From Chaetomium olivaceum (Eukaryota; Ascomycota; Sordariomycetes; Sordariales; Chaetomiaceae): 64,000 bases of DNA. Shown piece after piece: positions 24,369 to 36,164 of the stretch; position 1 is the stretch's first letter, and the number at the start of each line of letters is the position of its first letter. Below the pieces are notes generated by a model. That model worked only from the letters and a program-made list of their open reading frames with translations, made no database searches and had not been told where the DNA came from. The DNA is taken from positions 248,001 through 312,000 of the forward strand of contig JAYWVB010000014.1 of the NCBI GenBank assembly GCA_039881045.1, written 5' to 3'. The position numbers and the translations under genes are program-made.

Positions 24369-25825
24369 ATGGCCCCTAGAAGAATTGTCGTGGCGGTTGA
24401 TTTCGGTACAACCTACTCAGGTATTGCCTGGTCTGACACCACGCGCGTAAGATGCTCTCCCTTTCCCTTGTCCCGAAAGAATCCATGATGTCCTAGCATT
24501 TGATTGGATCTCAACCATGTGCAGCCAGACGTCCAAAATGTTATTGAAAACTGGCCAGCGAGAGCTGGGGAAACGGCCAACAGCCCAAAGGTCCCGACCG
24601 AGCTACGGAAGATTGCGAAAGGGCACCAATGGGGCTTTCAGATCCTGTTGAGGGGAAGAGAAGCAAGTACTTTAAATTGTGAGCCATATCGTTTGCTAAC
24701 CCCTATTTGTTCAACTGGGCTTGTTAATGAGACTGATTCTGTGCTATGATAGGAAGCTCGACGGAGAAAAGCCTGGAGGGCTCTCTCTCACCGGAAGAGC
24801 TGTCCAAAATCTATCTCGAGCACTTGTTCATTCACTGCAGAAGAATGCTGAGCTCCGTCTCTCGCGGCTGTTGTGGACGCTACCCCAATCGACTACATCC
24901 TGACTGTACCAGCAATCTGGTCTGAGGACGCGAAGGAGAAGGCGAGGCAGGCAGCCGACCAAGGCGGCTTCAAGGCTGCGAACGGTGGCAAGCCCCTCTC
25001 TCTCGTTTCGGAGCCCGTAAATAAACCCCCTCTATTTCCCCCCTCTCTTAAAAGAGTGTAGCTCAAAGTTTACTGTGATAGGAAGCCGCAGCCGTCTACA
25101 GCGCCCATAAGCTCGGCCCGTCGGTGCTGGGTGTGGGCAAGAAGTTCGTTCTCTGCGATGCCGGCGGTGGTACCGTCGACCTGGTCACATATGAGATCCT
25201 CCAAACCGACAAGATCAAGCTTCGGGCAGTGACCGAAGGGACAGGTGGCAAATGTGGCTCGTCCATCCTGAACCAGCGCTTCCGACGCCAGCTCAAGAAA
25301 TCGCACGGGGAGAAAATACTGGACTGACGAGCGGCTCATCCCCGCCTGAGCGAATTTGAGACGGTGGGTTTCAATTATGCGCTTTTCCCGCCTTGTTGTT
25401 TCGTTTTAAGTAGTAGCTAAAGACGGAAACTGACAAGCAACAGTACAAAATGGAATGGCATCCTGGTGCAGAGGCCCTCGTTCTGCAGATGGATCCGTCG
25501 AAGGGCCTACCGCGGAACCGATTCATGGTGCCCATGGCCGACATGGCCAAGGTGATTGAGCCGGTAATGCGGGACGTTGTGGAGTTGATCAACGAACAGG
25601 TGCAAAATGCGGGAGAGGGCGTGGCCGCCGTGGTGTTGGTCGTGTGGCTTTGGTCAGAAACAAGCATCTCGGCACGCGAGTCCAGGATTCGGTCGGGTCC
25701 TCTCACATCCCTGTGCTGCAGCCGGAGGATGGGTGGACCGCCGTCGTCCGCGGGCCGCCATGGTTGGCACAGGTCAGGCCGCCGTCGACAAAGCTGGCAA
25801 TGATTGGCTGTCGAGCACGAGCTAG
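24369..25825 (+). pseudogene. Hsp70/actin-ATPase-fold protein (HSP12A-like), multiply frameshifted
   Basis: Fragments of a cytosolic Hsp70-like ATPase lie in order: the phosphate-1 motif VAVDFGTTYSGIAW at the N-terminus; PTELR and QWGFQI; the DYILTVPAIWS strand; the phosphate-2 loop LCDAGGGTVDL; and, near the end, the KHLGTRVQ and adenosine-binding GTGQAAV segments. Fungal proteins of this short, divergent Hsp70 group lack the classical substrate-binding lid. Reading needs at least seven single-base shifts (near 24645, 24870, 25314, 25346, 25642, 25659 and 25753), several in homopolymers, besides introns. Between shifts the correct frame has no stops. This density is higher than elsewhere in the window, so it may be a true pseudogene; base errors cannot be excluded. 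Confidence 0.7.
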
Positions 25826-26404
25826 TAGAGCATGAGTTCTTTTCTTCGCCTTGGCTTTTGTTCTGTCCCTTCTTCCCGAGATAGCCGCAGGGGCTTGGAT
25901 CCTGCGAGTTCAAGTTTTCAACCAATCTTCTCGAGACTCAGGGGTTACTATTTCTTCATCATGGGGACATGTATCTGCTGCCCAAAGTACTCCGTGTTGG
26001 GATTTGAGCTCGTGACCCAACTAAGTAGTCGAGGCTAGCTAAATTGTGTGATCAGCAAGGCTTGTCACCAATGAGCATCCTACCTGCGCGCGCCCTGGAA
26101 TTCCAACCTTTTCCTTTGAATCCTGAAAGAGTTGGCACTTGCATGGTGCCCATCTCTGCATGACAGCCCCGTCCCGTCGCACAACCTCAATCTGCTTGGG
26201 GATTTGGGCGCCAGTGCCGCCGATGCCCAAGGCCAGCAGCCATCCTATCGCGTTCACAACGCGGGTTTGCTCGTGGCGCCCTACCAGCCAGCAGGTGATG
26301 CTCCGGCCTCGTTGCTACCCATTCCTTGGAGCCGTTGACAGCCAAGAAACCTGTTACCCCAGGCCCTGGTTCATGGGAGACTTGGGGTGCGGAGCTCTGT
26401 GGGA
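25826..26404. other. intergenic, no gene seen
   Basis: About 580 bp between the Hsp70-like remnant and the GTPase gene. No supported coding sequence or repeat. Confidence 0.45.
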
Positions 26405-27611
26405 ATGCTCAGCATGAATTCTTCTATTTATCAAGCCATCCCTCCCCCCAAACCACGTCCTTTCGCCCATTCTGACTTGTCCCATCAGCGTCACTCATCG
26501 GAGCTGAACCACGACAACCCCGACAGAGACCACAGCTACAACAGCGACGAAAGCGATAGCTACCACAGCTACCACAGCTCCAACAACCCCGATAGCCAGG
26601 ATAGCTACGGAAATTACGACAGTTACGACAGCCACGATAGCTACGGCAGCTACGACGCTCACGACACCCACAGTGTCGACGAACCAAACATGGCGAGCCC
26701 CAAAGTCCTCATTGCTGTATGTAATACGCATCCTAACCTACTAAATTAAACCATGGTCTGACGTTCTGCAGGTTATCGGTGTCACGGGAGCGGGCAAGAC
26801 GACATTTGTGTCGCGGGTCACTGGCGACACCAGCCTTGCGAGCGGCGATGGTGTCGACTCTGGTATGTGTCAGCCATGTCCTATCTCCCAGACAGCACTT
26901 CCTCGCCGGTTGCGTCGACCCTGACGAACGATGCGCGCAGTCACGGAAGAAGCAGTGTCCATCAGCTGCACGATCGACCGGCGATCAGTCACGCTCATCG
27001 ACACGCCCGGCTTCGACGACCGGTTCCGCACCGAAGTCGACATTCTCAAGCTCGTGTCCAAGCACCTAATGGAGAAGTACCAGGAGGGCACCAAACTGAA
27101 CGGCGTCGTGTTCCTGCAGCCCATCAACCAGCCGCGCGTGGGGGCCGCCGAAGCGGGCCGCACACGCCTTTTCAAGAAGCTGCTGGGCGAGCAGGCCTTC
27201 CGGCGGGTCGTCATTGGCGGCACCATGTGGACCGACCGGAAGGACGCCGAGCGGCGGATCGCCCTCCGCAAGGAGCGCGATGATATCTGGGGGGATATGA
27301 TCAAAGGGGGTGCCACGGCGGTGGCGTATGATAATACCTTGGCGGGCGCTACGAATATCGTCCGCAGCTTGATGAAGCATAGGCCGGGGGACCTGTTGAT
27401 TCAGCGCGAGCTGGCGTCGGGTAAGACGCTGGAGGATACCTCGGCCGGTAAGGAGCTGGGTAGGCAGAAGGGCGAGGAGATCGCCGCGCTGGCAGAGAAG
27501 CTGCGGCGTATGGAAATGGACAAAGAAACAACCGCGGCCGAGATCCGCCAGCTACGGGACAAGATTTATCAGCGCGAGGAGGAGATCATGGACTTGAAGC
27601 GCGGTTGTTAG
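26405..27611 (+). CDS. AIG1/GIMAP-like P-loop GTPase with repetitive Ser/Tyr/Asp N-terminus
   Basis: Putative GTPase of about 357 aa in three exons (26405-26716, 26772-26862, 26941-27611). The G1 loop GVTGAGKTTF follows a VIGV strand; G3 is DTPGFDD; and the segment between strands (VFLQPINQPRVG) matches fungal AIG1-like G proteins. The C-terminal 60 residues are strongly charged and predicted coiled coil. The first exon encodes a low-complexity stretch (about 26510-26690) of Ser, Tyr, Asp and His repeats built from a degenerate short DNA repeat. Two close ATGs (26405, 26414) are possible starts. Such proteins in fungi are often linked to membrane or immunity-like roles, but no function can be assigned here. 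The frame is intact. Confidence 0.82.
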
Positions 27612-28299
27612 AGGGGTGAGGTGCCCGGTAGGTAACATGGAGATACTGCGACACGCCAAGTGCACGCGTCGCGTCAGTTGAGCAGACAACATACCCTTAG
27701 AATACCTATCGAGATGTGATCTGATATGGACGTTGATGGATAAGGGTGAGCAACTTTACCTTGGCATCTTGGCTTCCCTGCCAGCTTTCCCTTTGGTTCC
27801 TGTGGAGGGCGGGTGAGCGGGACCTGGCGGGAATAAGTCCGCTCAGTCCGGGCGTAGAGTTTGAAGACCCCGGCCACTGCCGATGGATGCGGGCCAGACT
27901 CCGACGGGACTGCAAGCGGAAGAGGCATTGGCCACTGGGAGGCTGCTTGGCGACCCTGTGACCCCACCACCTTTTCGCATCAGTCACTCAGGCATTTGTT
28001 CCCAAATCTCATCAAGTCACCAAAATCGACCAGGCTAAAAGAATCCCATCTTTACCTTGCCAAACGTCTTACCAACGCACTCTCCCCCTGTACATATTCT
28101 AGGCACTGAACACAAGGCGTAATCCGGTGCGGCCGTTTGAGACATTCCAACGCTCATATGCATTTCGTCACGCATCAACAGCCGTGCCCTCCTCCTGACC
28201 CCGCCAATCGAGCACCAACAATCGGACGTTGAACCCCAAATCAGTCGAAATCCCGTTCCCGACTCCTCCATTCGCCCACACGCCGCCGCCGCCGTCACT
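27612..28299. other. intergenic, no gene seen
   Basis: About 690 bp between the GTPase and the Zn2Cys6 regulator, presumably promoter of the latter. No supported gene. Confidence 0.45.
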
Positions 28300-31200
28300 A
28301 TGCCCGAGGGAGGAAGTTCGGGCGTACAGCCCTCTACGGCCGAAGACACACCGAGATCGACCGACGCCACGCCAACGGCGAGCGCCCACGATGGCTATGA
28401 CCCCCAACAGATCATCGCCTTGGCCCGCCATCCACCCCCTGGTGCTTCTGTTTACTCGCCCACTACCGCCCCGTCAGCCGCACTCAACCCACGTAGTTGT
28501 GTTACCTGCCGGAGGAGAAAGGTACGCTGCCCTTTGCTACCGTGGGTCGCCCAATCTAACAGCCTAGCACAGGTCCGTTGCGACAAACACATGCCATGCT
28601 CCAACTGCCGCCGCGGCCAGATCCCTTGCATCTTTCCAGCCCCGGGCCGGGCACCTCGACGCGTTCGTCCCAAGGACCCCAATGCGCCGGCAAAACAACC
28701 GTCAAGCGAACGTGAGCTGGAGTTAATGAAGCGGTTGCGGAAGCTAGAAGGCATCGTCGAAGAGCTCAGCGGCCAGATCGAGGTCGAGTCGGTACGCCAC
28801 CCTTACAGTGCGGGAAACTCACCGGAGGCGGGGGCCGCGTATCAAAAGGACGACCATACCCTGGGGGGCCGTCTTGCGCAGGGGCCCAATGTTATGAGCA
28901 GCAGCGCGGCGGCGGCATGAACCATGAATCACCCAGCGTCACCAACGTGAAGCTACAGACTAGGCCGACCTCAGCATCTCTCTCCGAAACGGACTCAATC
29001 GGCAAAGCTTCTCCCGATGTGCATAAGCAGTTTGGCCGCCTGGTATTGAACGAGAGGGGCGTGACACGATATGTCAGCAGCTCGCTGTGGTCGTCGATAA
29101 ACGACGAGGTAAGCCAGCGCTCCTTCGCGGAACCGGGGGCACCGGAATTAACGTGCTGCAGCTGGATGAATTGCGCAAGGCGTCGCAATACCTCACAGAC
29201 GAGGAATCCATCGAGTCCGACGTGGAGGCCAGCCCCGAATCGATCAACCACGACAAGAGCTTAATAGAGCACCAGTCCTTTATCCTCGGATACCGCTCGG
29301 CCGATGTCGACCTCAGAGCCCTCCATCCCCTCCCGTCCCAGATTCCCTTCATCTGGCAGGTCTACCAAGAGAATGTCGACCCCATACTCAAGGTCATCCA
29401 CGTCCCTAGCATGAGCAAAGAGATCAAGGAACTCCGGCACAACCTGGACGGTCTCACGCCCTCGATGGAAGCGCTGATGTTCTCTATCTATTATGCCTCC
29501 ATAACCTCGCTGGACGAGGAAGAGGTATGTACATGTATCCCAAACCATGCTGCTTCTCCTTCTCCTAACACCCACAGGTCAAACTCAATTTTGGCACCGA
29601 GAAAACCACCCTGATTCAGAAATACCGCTTCGCCGTGGAACAGGCGTTGGCCAGGGCCGAATTTCTTACGAAACCCGACTTCACCGTCATCCAAGCATTC
29701 ATGCTCTTTCTCGTTTTTGTCCGCCGGCACGACGACACAAGATTCGCCTGGACCCTCACCGCCCTCCTCATTCGCCTCAGCCAGGCCCTGGGCCTCCACC
29801 GCGACGGAACTCACTTTCCGAACCTCACCCCCTTTCAGGTCGAGATGCGCCGGCGCCTGTTTTGGGCCGTGTGCGTGCTGGATCTGCGGTCTGCAGAGGA
29901 CCAAGGGACCGACCTCACCATCGTCTCGGGGACATTTGACACACAAATTCCGCTCAACATCAACGATACCGACATCTCTCCGGAGAGCAAACGCCTACCC
30001 GAACCGAGGGAGGGCACCACAGACATGGCCTTCTCGCTCATCCGCTACGAGATCTGCTCTCTGTCGAGACGCTTACACATCGTCTCGTCCGGCATGACCC
30101 CCGCCTGTCCCTCCGATGCCGGAAAGTCGCTGGCGGAGCGCGAGGCGTTGCTGACCGAAGCGTCGCGCAAGGTGGAGCAGAGACTGCACAAGGACAGCTC
30201 AAACTCCATGTTCTGGGTGGCATCCAACGTCACTCGCATCATTGTCGCCAAGATGACCCTCGTCATCTACCAGCCTGTTTTATTCCCGGGTCCCGGTGAC
30301 GATGTGCTCGCTGAGGATGTCCGGGCGCGCCTGCTCAACGCTGCACTCGATGTGTTTGAGTACAGCCATATTCTGAACACAGACCCTCGCTGCAAGCAGT
30401 GGCGCTGGTTGTTCCAGACCTGGAGTCACTGGCATGCGCTGGCGTATACACTGATCGAGGTTTCACACCGTCCGTGGGGCCCCACGGCTGAGCGAGCCTG
30501 GGCCGCCTTAAACCTAACGTTCCTGTCGCCCAACCCAGCCGAGCTCGAGAAGCTGACGAGCCACCATGCCGTGTGGATGCCACTGAGGAAGCTCTATCTG
30601 AGGGTCAAGAAACACCGCGAGGCCGAGATTGCCCGCTTGCACGCAAACCCACAAGCTGCCCGAGAACTGTACCTCCAAGACCAGTCTAGGACTCCGCCGA
30701 CCAGCTTCGGCGGCATCCCAAGTTCTATGAAAGCCGCCGCTGCCCGCGAGCGCTGGCGGAAGCTCGTCAACTTACCCGCCGAACCACAGGAAGAAGCCCA
30801 ACCGCAGCAAGACCCAATGCCAGGAGCACCAGCGCGGAGCCAGACCATGCCACAGAACACGATGGGCATACACCCATCTGCCACCGCAGACTATGCCAAA
30901 CCGGAAGTGATGGATTTCATCGACGACGCCATGTCCAACCCCTCGTTTATCCCCTTGGACTTTGCGCCCTTGTGGGCCACAGCCCAGCCCGAAGATATCG
31001 CACGTGTCGCCTTTTTCCCCTACCAGAACCAGACGAGCGACTCCTCACAAGTCGACAGCGCGATAAGCTTTGACCCGATACCCGACCTCCAACACATGAC
31101 CAGGACCTCGACCTCGATGAGCTTACCCGCCCACCTATCCCAGCCGCAGCACAACAACAAACGCCCCAGGGGATGGCGCAGGGACCGCCGAATAGTGAGG

Positions 31201-31394
31201 AGAGCCTGCCGCCCTGGCTGTGGCCGACGACTGGCTCGCCGGATATCCTGCACTTGCCGAATATGGGGGGCGAGGATATAGATACGACCATGGATGAGGG
31301 ATTCGACTGGCAGACGTGGCAGGAGAGTTTGGGGAGATATGAGGTTGAGGCGAACGGGGGACGCGCGGGGAGTACCTGGGGCCCGGGGCTTTAA
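28300..31394 (+). CDS. Zn2Cys6 transcription factor with fungal-specific TF domain
   Basis: Nuclear regulator of about 900 aa. The DNA-binding domain has six Cys in the spacing CX2CX6CX5CX2CX6C, interrupted by an intron after CRRRK (28522-28572), a common intron site in this family. A short linker and heptads (LMKRLRKLEGIVEEL) suggest dimerisation. The middle region (about 29280-30600) matches the fungal_trans domain, with RRRLFWAVCVLD and the LGLHRDG motif. Introns are also seen at 29109-29161 and 29525-29577. The C-terminus is Gln/Pro-rich. Frame breaks occur near 28900 and near 31130; after the second, the other frame continues with an acidic aromatic tail (FDWQTWQESL) ending at 31394, typical of these proteins. 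Its targets are unknown. It lies next to neither cluster core, so a housekeeping or catabolic role is as likely as cluster control. Confidence 0.8.
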
Positions 31395-31634
31395 CGACTA
31401 CGCAATGGCCTTGGGGGTGGGTCTTAAGGAATGGACGGATCTGTATAAAAAGATGTTGCTGGGTTGGTTCTGAGACGAGTGGCCGCGGAGCGCGCCTTGT
31501 TCGAGATACCCTAAGAGATGCTGATGATTTGCACAGCCCCGTTCCTTCTCTCCTGCTGACATCGTGAATACCACAACGAGTAAACAAACTAACCTGCCTG
31601 AGCCGCGAATACAACTACCAATCATTACGCAAAA

Positions 31635-33522
31635 CTATGTCTTCACCCCCCGGGCCCCTGGATATCCTACATTGCCCTTCAATTGCTCACGGCATGGACC
31701 ACACGCAAAGATCTGGCAGCCGGGACACTGGTAAGCAAAGCGTGATGTCGTCAGTTGGCAACCGGCACACAGGTGTCTTCCTTCCTGATGGTTCCACCAT
31801 CCTCTGTGTTTGCATGACCCGCCGGCGGCCGTGTTGCTGGGCTCAGACGAGCCCGTTGCCTTTTGGTTATTAGGGCCGGACCGGGCTGCTTTCTGGTTAT
31901 TGCTAGGGGTGGACAAGCCCGGCTTCTTGTTGTTAGGGTCGGACGGGGCTGCCTTCTGGTTGTTGCTACCGGGCCCGGACGAGCCGGCCTTCTTTTTCTT
32001 GCCAGCCTTTGCCCTCGGTCCAGCCTGGGCTGACCCTTGCTCCCGTTCCTTAGGTTGTTGTTGTTTCGCATTCACATCCCCCTTCCCGTAATCATTAGCA
32101 CCAGGCCCCTGTTGCTCGTGCATTAGCCGCTGGATCAGCTCTTCCATCTGCTCCGGCTTCCCTGCCAGTTCCCTCAGCCGTTGGAGCAGGTCGTCCATCT
32201 GCTCCGTAACTGTCCGCCGCTCTCGTTCCCGCTCCAGTTGCTCCCTCCTCGCCTCCTCCCTCTTTTCCTTTTCTACTCTCTGCTTCTCTAACGCCCGTTC
32301 CCGTTCACGTGCCCGTTCTTTCTCTCGCTCCTGCTTCGCCTTGCGCTCTCCTTCCTCCTCCATCTTCTGTTGCCTCGCCTTCATCTCCTTCATCTGCTCC
32401 TCCCACAACTTCCTTACCCGCTCTCGCTCCTCCCGCTCCTCCCTCTCCCTTGTTCGCCTTGCCTCCCTCTCCGCCTCCTCCGCCCGCTCCCTCCGCACCC
32501 GCTCCGCCCCCTCTCTCTCCCTCTCATTCTCCTCCTGCTCTTTCCTTTTCCTCACCTTCTCCGCCACCCTCGCCCTCCACCCCTTCATCGGCTCCCTCCC
32601 CGCCTTCTCCTCCCGCTCCCTCCTCACCCGCTCCACCCTCTCCTGCCACGCCCTCTCCCTCCGCGTCCTCTTCTTTTCTTCCTCCTCCCTCTCCCTCTCC
32701 CTCTCCTTCCTCTCCTCTTCTTCCCTCTCCCTCTCCCTCTCAACCTCCATCTCCTCCTCCATCTCCCGCACCGCATCCGCCCGCACCCGCCTGTTTTCCG
32801 CGATCTCTCGCTCTATCTGCTTCGCCCGCTCCGGGCAACCACGCCAACGCTTCCGCCTGCTGCGTCCGCTTGGCCTCGAGCACGGCCTCGGCCTCTTCGG
32901 CTGCTGCTGTGCGTTTGTTTTGCTGCGGGGTCCTTGGCGGCGGCGGCGGCGGCGTGTTCGTCTTGGGTTTATTGGGTGTGCAGGCTGGCGAGCGAGGCGA
33001 GGGTTTCGTGGAGGGCGGTTGTGGCGGCTCGGAGGCGGGGGTTGAGCCGTCTGCGGCGGATTAGGAGGCTGTGGAGGGCGGTGTCGAGATGGGAGAGGCG
33101 GAGGGTGTATTGCTCGGTGTTGGAGGTGGAGGAGGACGGTGGGGTGTTGGAGGTGTTGGGTTTGGGCGGTGGGTTTGTGGCGGTTGGGTTGGGAGGTGGT
33201 TTGGGCGGTTGCTTGGACCGCTGGACCGAGGGGTAGTGGTAGAGGTTGTACTCTCGGCGTTTGGACACCTCTTTGAGCGTTGAGTAGGCTGCGTTCAACT
33301 GGGGGCGAGGGTGCATATGTCAGCGCGATACTGGGAGTTTGGGCTTGGTCGTCAGGGGCATACCAGCTGGAATTCGGCCGTGGCATTTGGATTCCCAAGG
33401 TTTTGGTCGGGGTGCCTCAGCTTGGCCAAGCGCATGTAGCTGGTCCTGATCAGGTCCTCATCCCCGGTTTGTGTGATGCTGAGGACGGCGTAGTAATCAT
33501 GGGGGATTTTCAAAGCCGCCAT
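31635..33522 (-). CDS. J-domain protein with long charged coiled coil and Cys-rich C-terminus
   Basis: The N-terminal J domain (DYYAVL, then the invariant HPD in LRHPDQN) should stimulate an Hsp70. An intron (33299-33363) cuts the domain before LNAAYSTL. A Pro/Thr/Asn linker follows, then about 280 residues of almost uninterrupted Glu/Arg/Lys heptads predicted as one long helix or coiled coil, a Gly/Ser/Lys-rich segment with repeated SNNQKA-type units, and a C-terminal zinc-finger-like cluster with Cys spacing near CX14CX2CX10CX2CX4CX2C. The frame changes twice (near 32980 and 32834), both consistent with one extra base; the second is in a run of three G on the plus strand. The low-complexity coding strand also gives long but meaningless frames on the other strand. 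Start could also be the in-frame ATG at 33582. Confidence 0.78.
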
Positions 33523-34017
33523 TCCTTGCTCTTCAGGTGTTATTCCACGCCTAGAGCTAGCGTAAAATGAGTGGTAGAACAAGGAGAAAATGAGGCGGTT
33601 TGAGCTGTTTTTGTGCTACAAAAATGTGGTGGCCTTCGCTGTGGCCTCCCTCTTGGTAGGCCTCGCTGCAGCGCACCACACATACCTATCAAATTGGCGG
33701 GGTTTATCCGCGTTGGTTCATGTTTCTTTGACTTTGGCCCTCCCATAGGCAGTAACCGGCCAATGATGGGACCTCAATTTTGGTGGTATAAACAGATTGT
33801 TTTGGTATGTAACTGCTGACTGGAGAGATTCCCAAGTGTCCAGATGCTATCAAATCGAATGACTGTCCCATTCATAAACCCCAACGCCAAATACCTCCCC
33901 ATGTACAACTCTCTAAAACACACCAGACGCCATGCTCCAATCCCAACCCACCCTTTTAGTCCCCCTCCCCATTAACCCATCCCCATAACCACCCAAGTAG
34001 GCACCTAATCTGCCGAA
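33523..34017. other. intergenic, no gene seen
   Basis: About 500 bp between the J-domain gene start and the ZIP transporter stop. No gene or repeat supported. Confidence 0.4.
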
Positions 34018-36164
34018 TCAAGCCCACTTCCCCAACAAACTCATCACCGCCATACCCACGACCAGCGCCGCCAGCCCCAACACGGTCCTGAGCGGCCCGG
34101 CGCGCGTCATCTCGCCGCCTAGCATCCAGTCGTGCGCCCACATCTCCACGACGCCCACCCACACCAGGATCCCCGCGGAGAAGGCGTCCAGCGTGCCGAT
34201 GGCGATGATGGTCGACGGGTCGTTGCCGTTGAAGTTCTGCAGCACCCCGATGCCGATGCCCATTCCGAGCGGTGTGACTAGGGCAAAGGCGAGGGCGAGG
34301 AGCAGCTTCTTGCGCATGGATACCGTGGTGGTGGTCGGGGTAGGGGCGGTGCCGGCGGCGGTGTCGGGGGTGACGGTGTGCGTGCTGCTGTTGGAGGCGG
34401 CGGTCGTTTTGGGCTCGGCGGTGGCGGTGGTGGCTGCGGCGGCGGTGGGCTCGTCGTGGGCGTGGTAGTGCTCGTGGCCGTGGGCGTGGCTGTGGATGCC
34501 GTGGCCGGCGGCGGTGGGGGCGGTGGTTGGGCAGGGGCGGCCGAGCGCGGCGATGCGCGTGCCGAGGGCGAGGCCTTCGAACATTTGGTGGAAGACGATT
34601 ACTGCGAAGAGGGTGAGGAAGAAGCTGTCGCCAGCGACGACTAGAGTGAGACCGATTACTGCGGGGGGTGTGGTTAGCGGGGTGTGATTGACAGGGGTGG
34701 GTTATGGGGATGCGTACGGAGAGAGTGGAAGATGACGCCGGCTTCCAGGACGGCAATGTTGACCATGTCGGTGCGGGCAGCGGGGGCGGCGTGGGCATGT
34801 CCGGCAGCCTCGACGGTGCTGGCCTTCGCTTTGGCCTCGTGCCACTGGATGAGACGGTTCCCGAGATACTCGACTAGGAACGAGAGGAAGATACCAGCCA
34901 TGAGAATGGCGGACGCGGTAGCCTCGAACGCGAGCTCGCCCAGGCACTCATTGGTGAACATGAGGTTGGCGTGCGTGTAGAGCTATGGCTACCATTAGTA
35001 TTTGTCGGCGCTGACCAAAGTTTGCCGTCACTCACATGAACAAAAGCGGTCGAGATGATGACGCCAGTGCCAAATTGCCTGAGAACGGTGAAGACGGGGT
35101 GACTTGGGGAGACATAGGAAGCCACGAGGATGGGGCTGAAGACACCGATGGCGCTGGTGGCGAGCATGGCGAAGAGCAGGCCGACGCGGAGATTAATGTT
35201 GTAGTCCCTGTCGACGCGTTCGCAGGTGTTTTCCACGCCAGTGCAGTGTCTAGGCCGGTTAGCGTCGCTTATTGCAGACAGCAGAAGGGCACTACTTACT
35301 CGATACCGGCATGGAAGTGGCAGTCCTGTCCCTCAGGCTGTTCCTCGGCATGCTCACCCTCCTCTTCTCCAGCGATATGGACTTCCACCTCGTCCCCGTT
35401 AGGGCCAACGCAGAAACTAGATAACGTCAAAATATCTTGCCGGCGAATGACGCAGAAGATTACTTACGTTTCGGTCCCGTGGCTGTGGCAGTCTGTGAAA
35501 GCCGCGGGGATATCCTGAGTCGCTGTTATGGTGGTGTGAACCTCATACTCGACTGTCCCACCCATGCAGTAGCTAAACGGGTGTCAGAATAGGCAAGTGG
35601 TGACACAAAAGAAGCGATGATAACTAACAGTAAGGTGCTATGTGTGTGGCATTCAGACATGGCCGTGATGCTGGTAGCGGCGTCCTGGGTGGTTGGGGTT
35701 GGTCCCTCGGTTTGTGCGGCGGCAATGACCTGTACCTCGCCGGTAGGGGCCATGCAGAATCTGAGCCATGTTAAGTTATCGGACATCAAAGGAGGTAACG
35801 GAGAGAGGGTTAATTACAGGTCAGCGCCATGGTCGTGACAGTCAGTGTAGGACGAGGCAGTGACGTCGCCGGATATCCTAAACTCGGAGGTACCTGCTTG
35901 GCAGTACCTACAGGGTGCGTCTAGCGTTAGATGAGTAGGTGGCTAAGGATCGGGGGATACATACTGCACTGTGCCATGCATATGACATTCTGACACGGCA
36001 GTGATGGTGGCCGGGTTAGGATCCGAGACAGAGGGAACCACGTGGGGCGCTCTTTGATAGACTGGCGCGGCAGTCGGGGAGACAGCCTGTGCAATAGGTG
36101 CGCCAGCAACGGTGAGGAGGCCGCAAAGGACGGCCGTCCTGAGGGGAGAAGAAAACCGGGCCAT
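34018..36164 (-). CDS. ZIP zinc transporter with five-module His/Cys ectodomain
   Basis: Plasma-membrane ZIP-family zinc importer of 587 aa in eight exons (36164-35965, 35907-35818, 35760-35629, 35572-35468, 35416-35300, 35249-35036, 34982-34718, 34658-34018). Total length is divisible by three and no frame break is needed. A signal peptide (about residues 1-25) precedes an ectodomain with five CHxHx5C modules at residues 60-69, 90-99, 134-143, 169-178 and 208-217. Each is split by a phase-2 intron two codons before its second Cys, so the internal exons encode 30, 44, 35 and 39 residues as interchangeable units. The ZIP core follows: about eight helices, the FHSLLIG and HQMFEG metal-site helices, and a His-rich loop (HSHAHGHEHYHAH) after the latter that should be cytoplasmic. 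Divergently transcribed from the GPI protein at 37796. Zinc as substrate follows from the family; the role of the ectodomain in metal capture is inference. Confidence 0.92.

Noticed and set aside
32309..33236. Long plus-strand frames of 230-290 codons opposite the J-domain gene
   Set aside because: They consist of Ser/Pro/Leu runs that mirror the Glu/Arg heptads on the minus strand; no independent domain signal.
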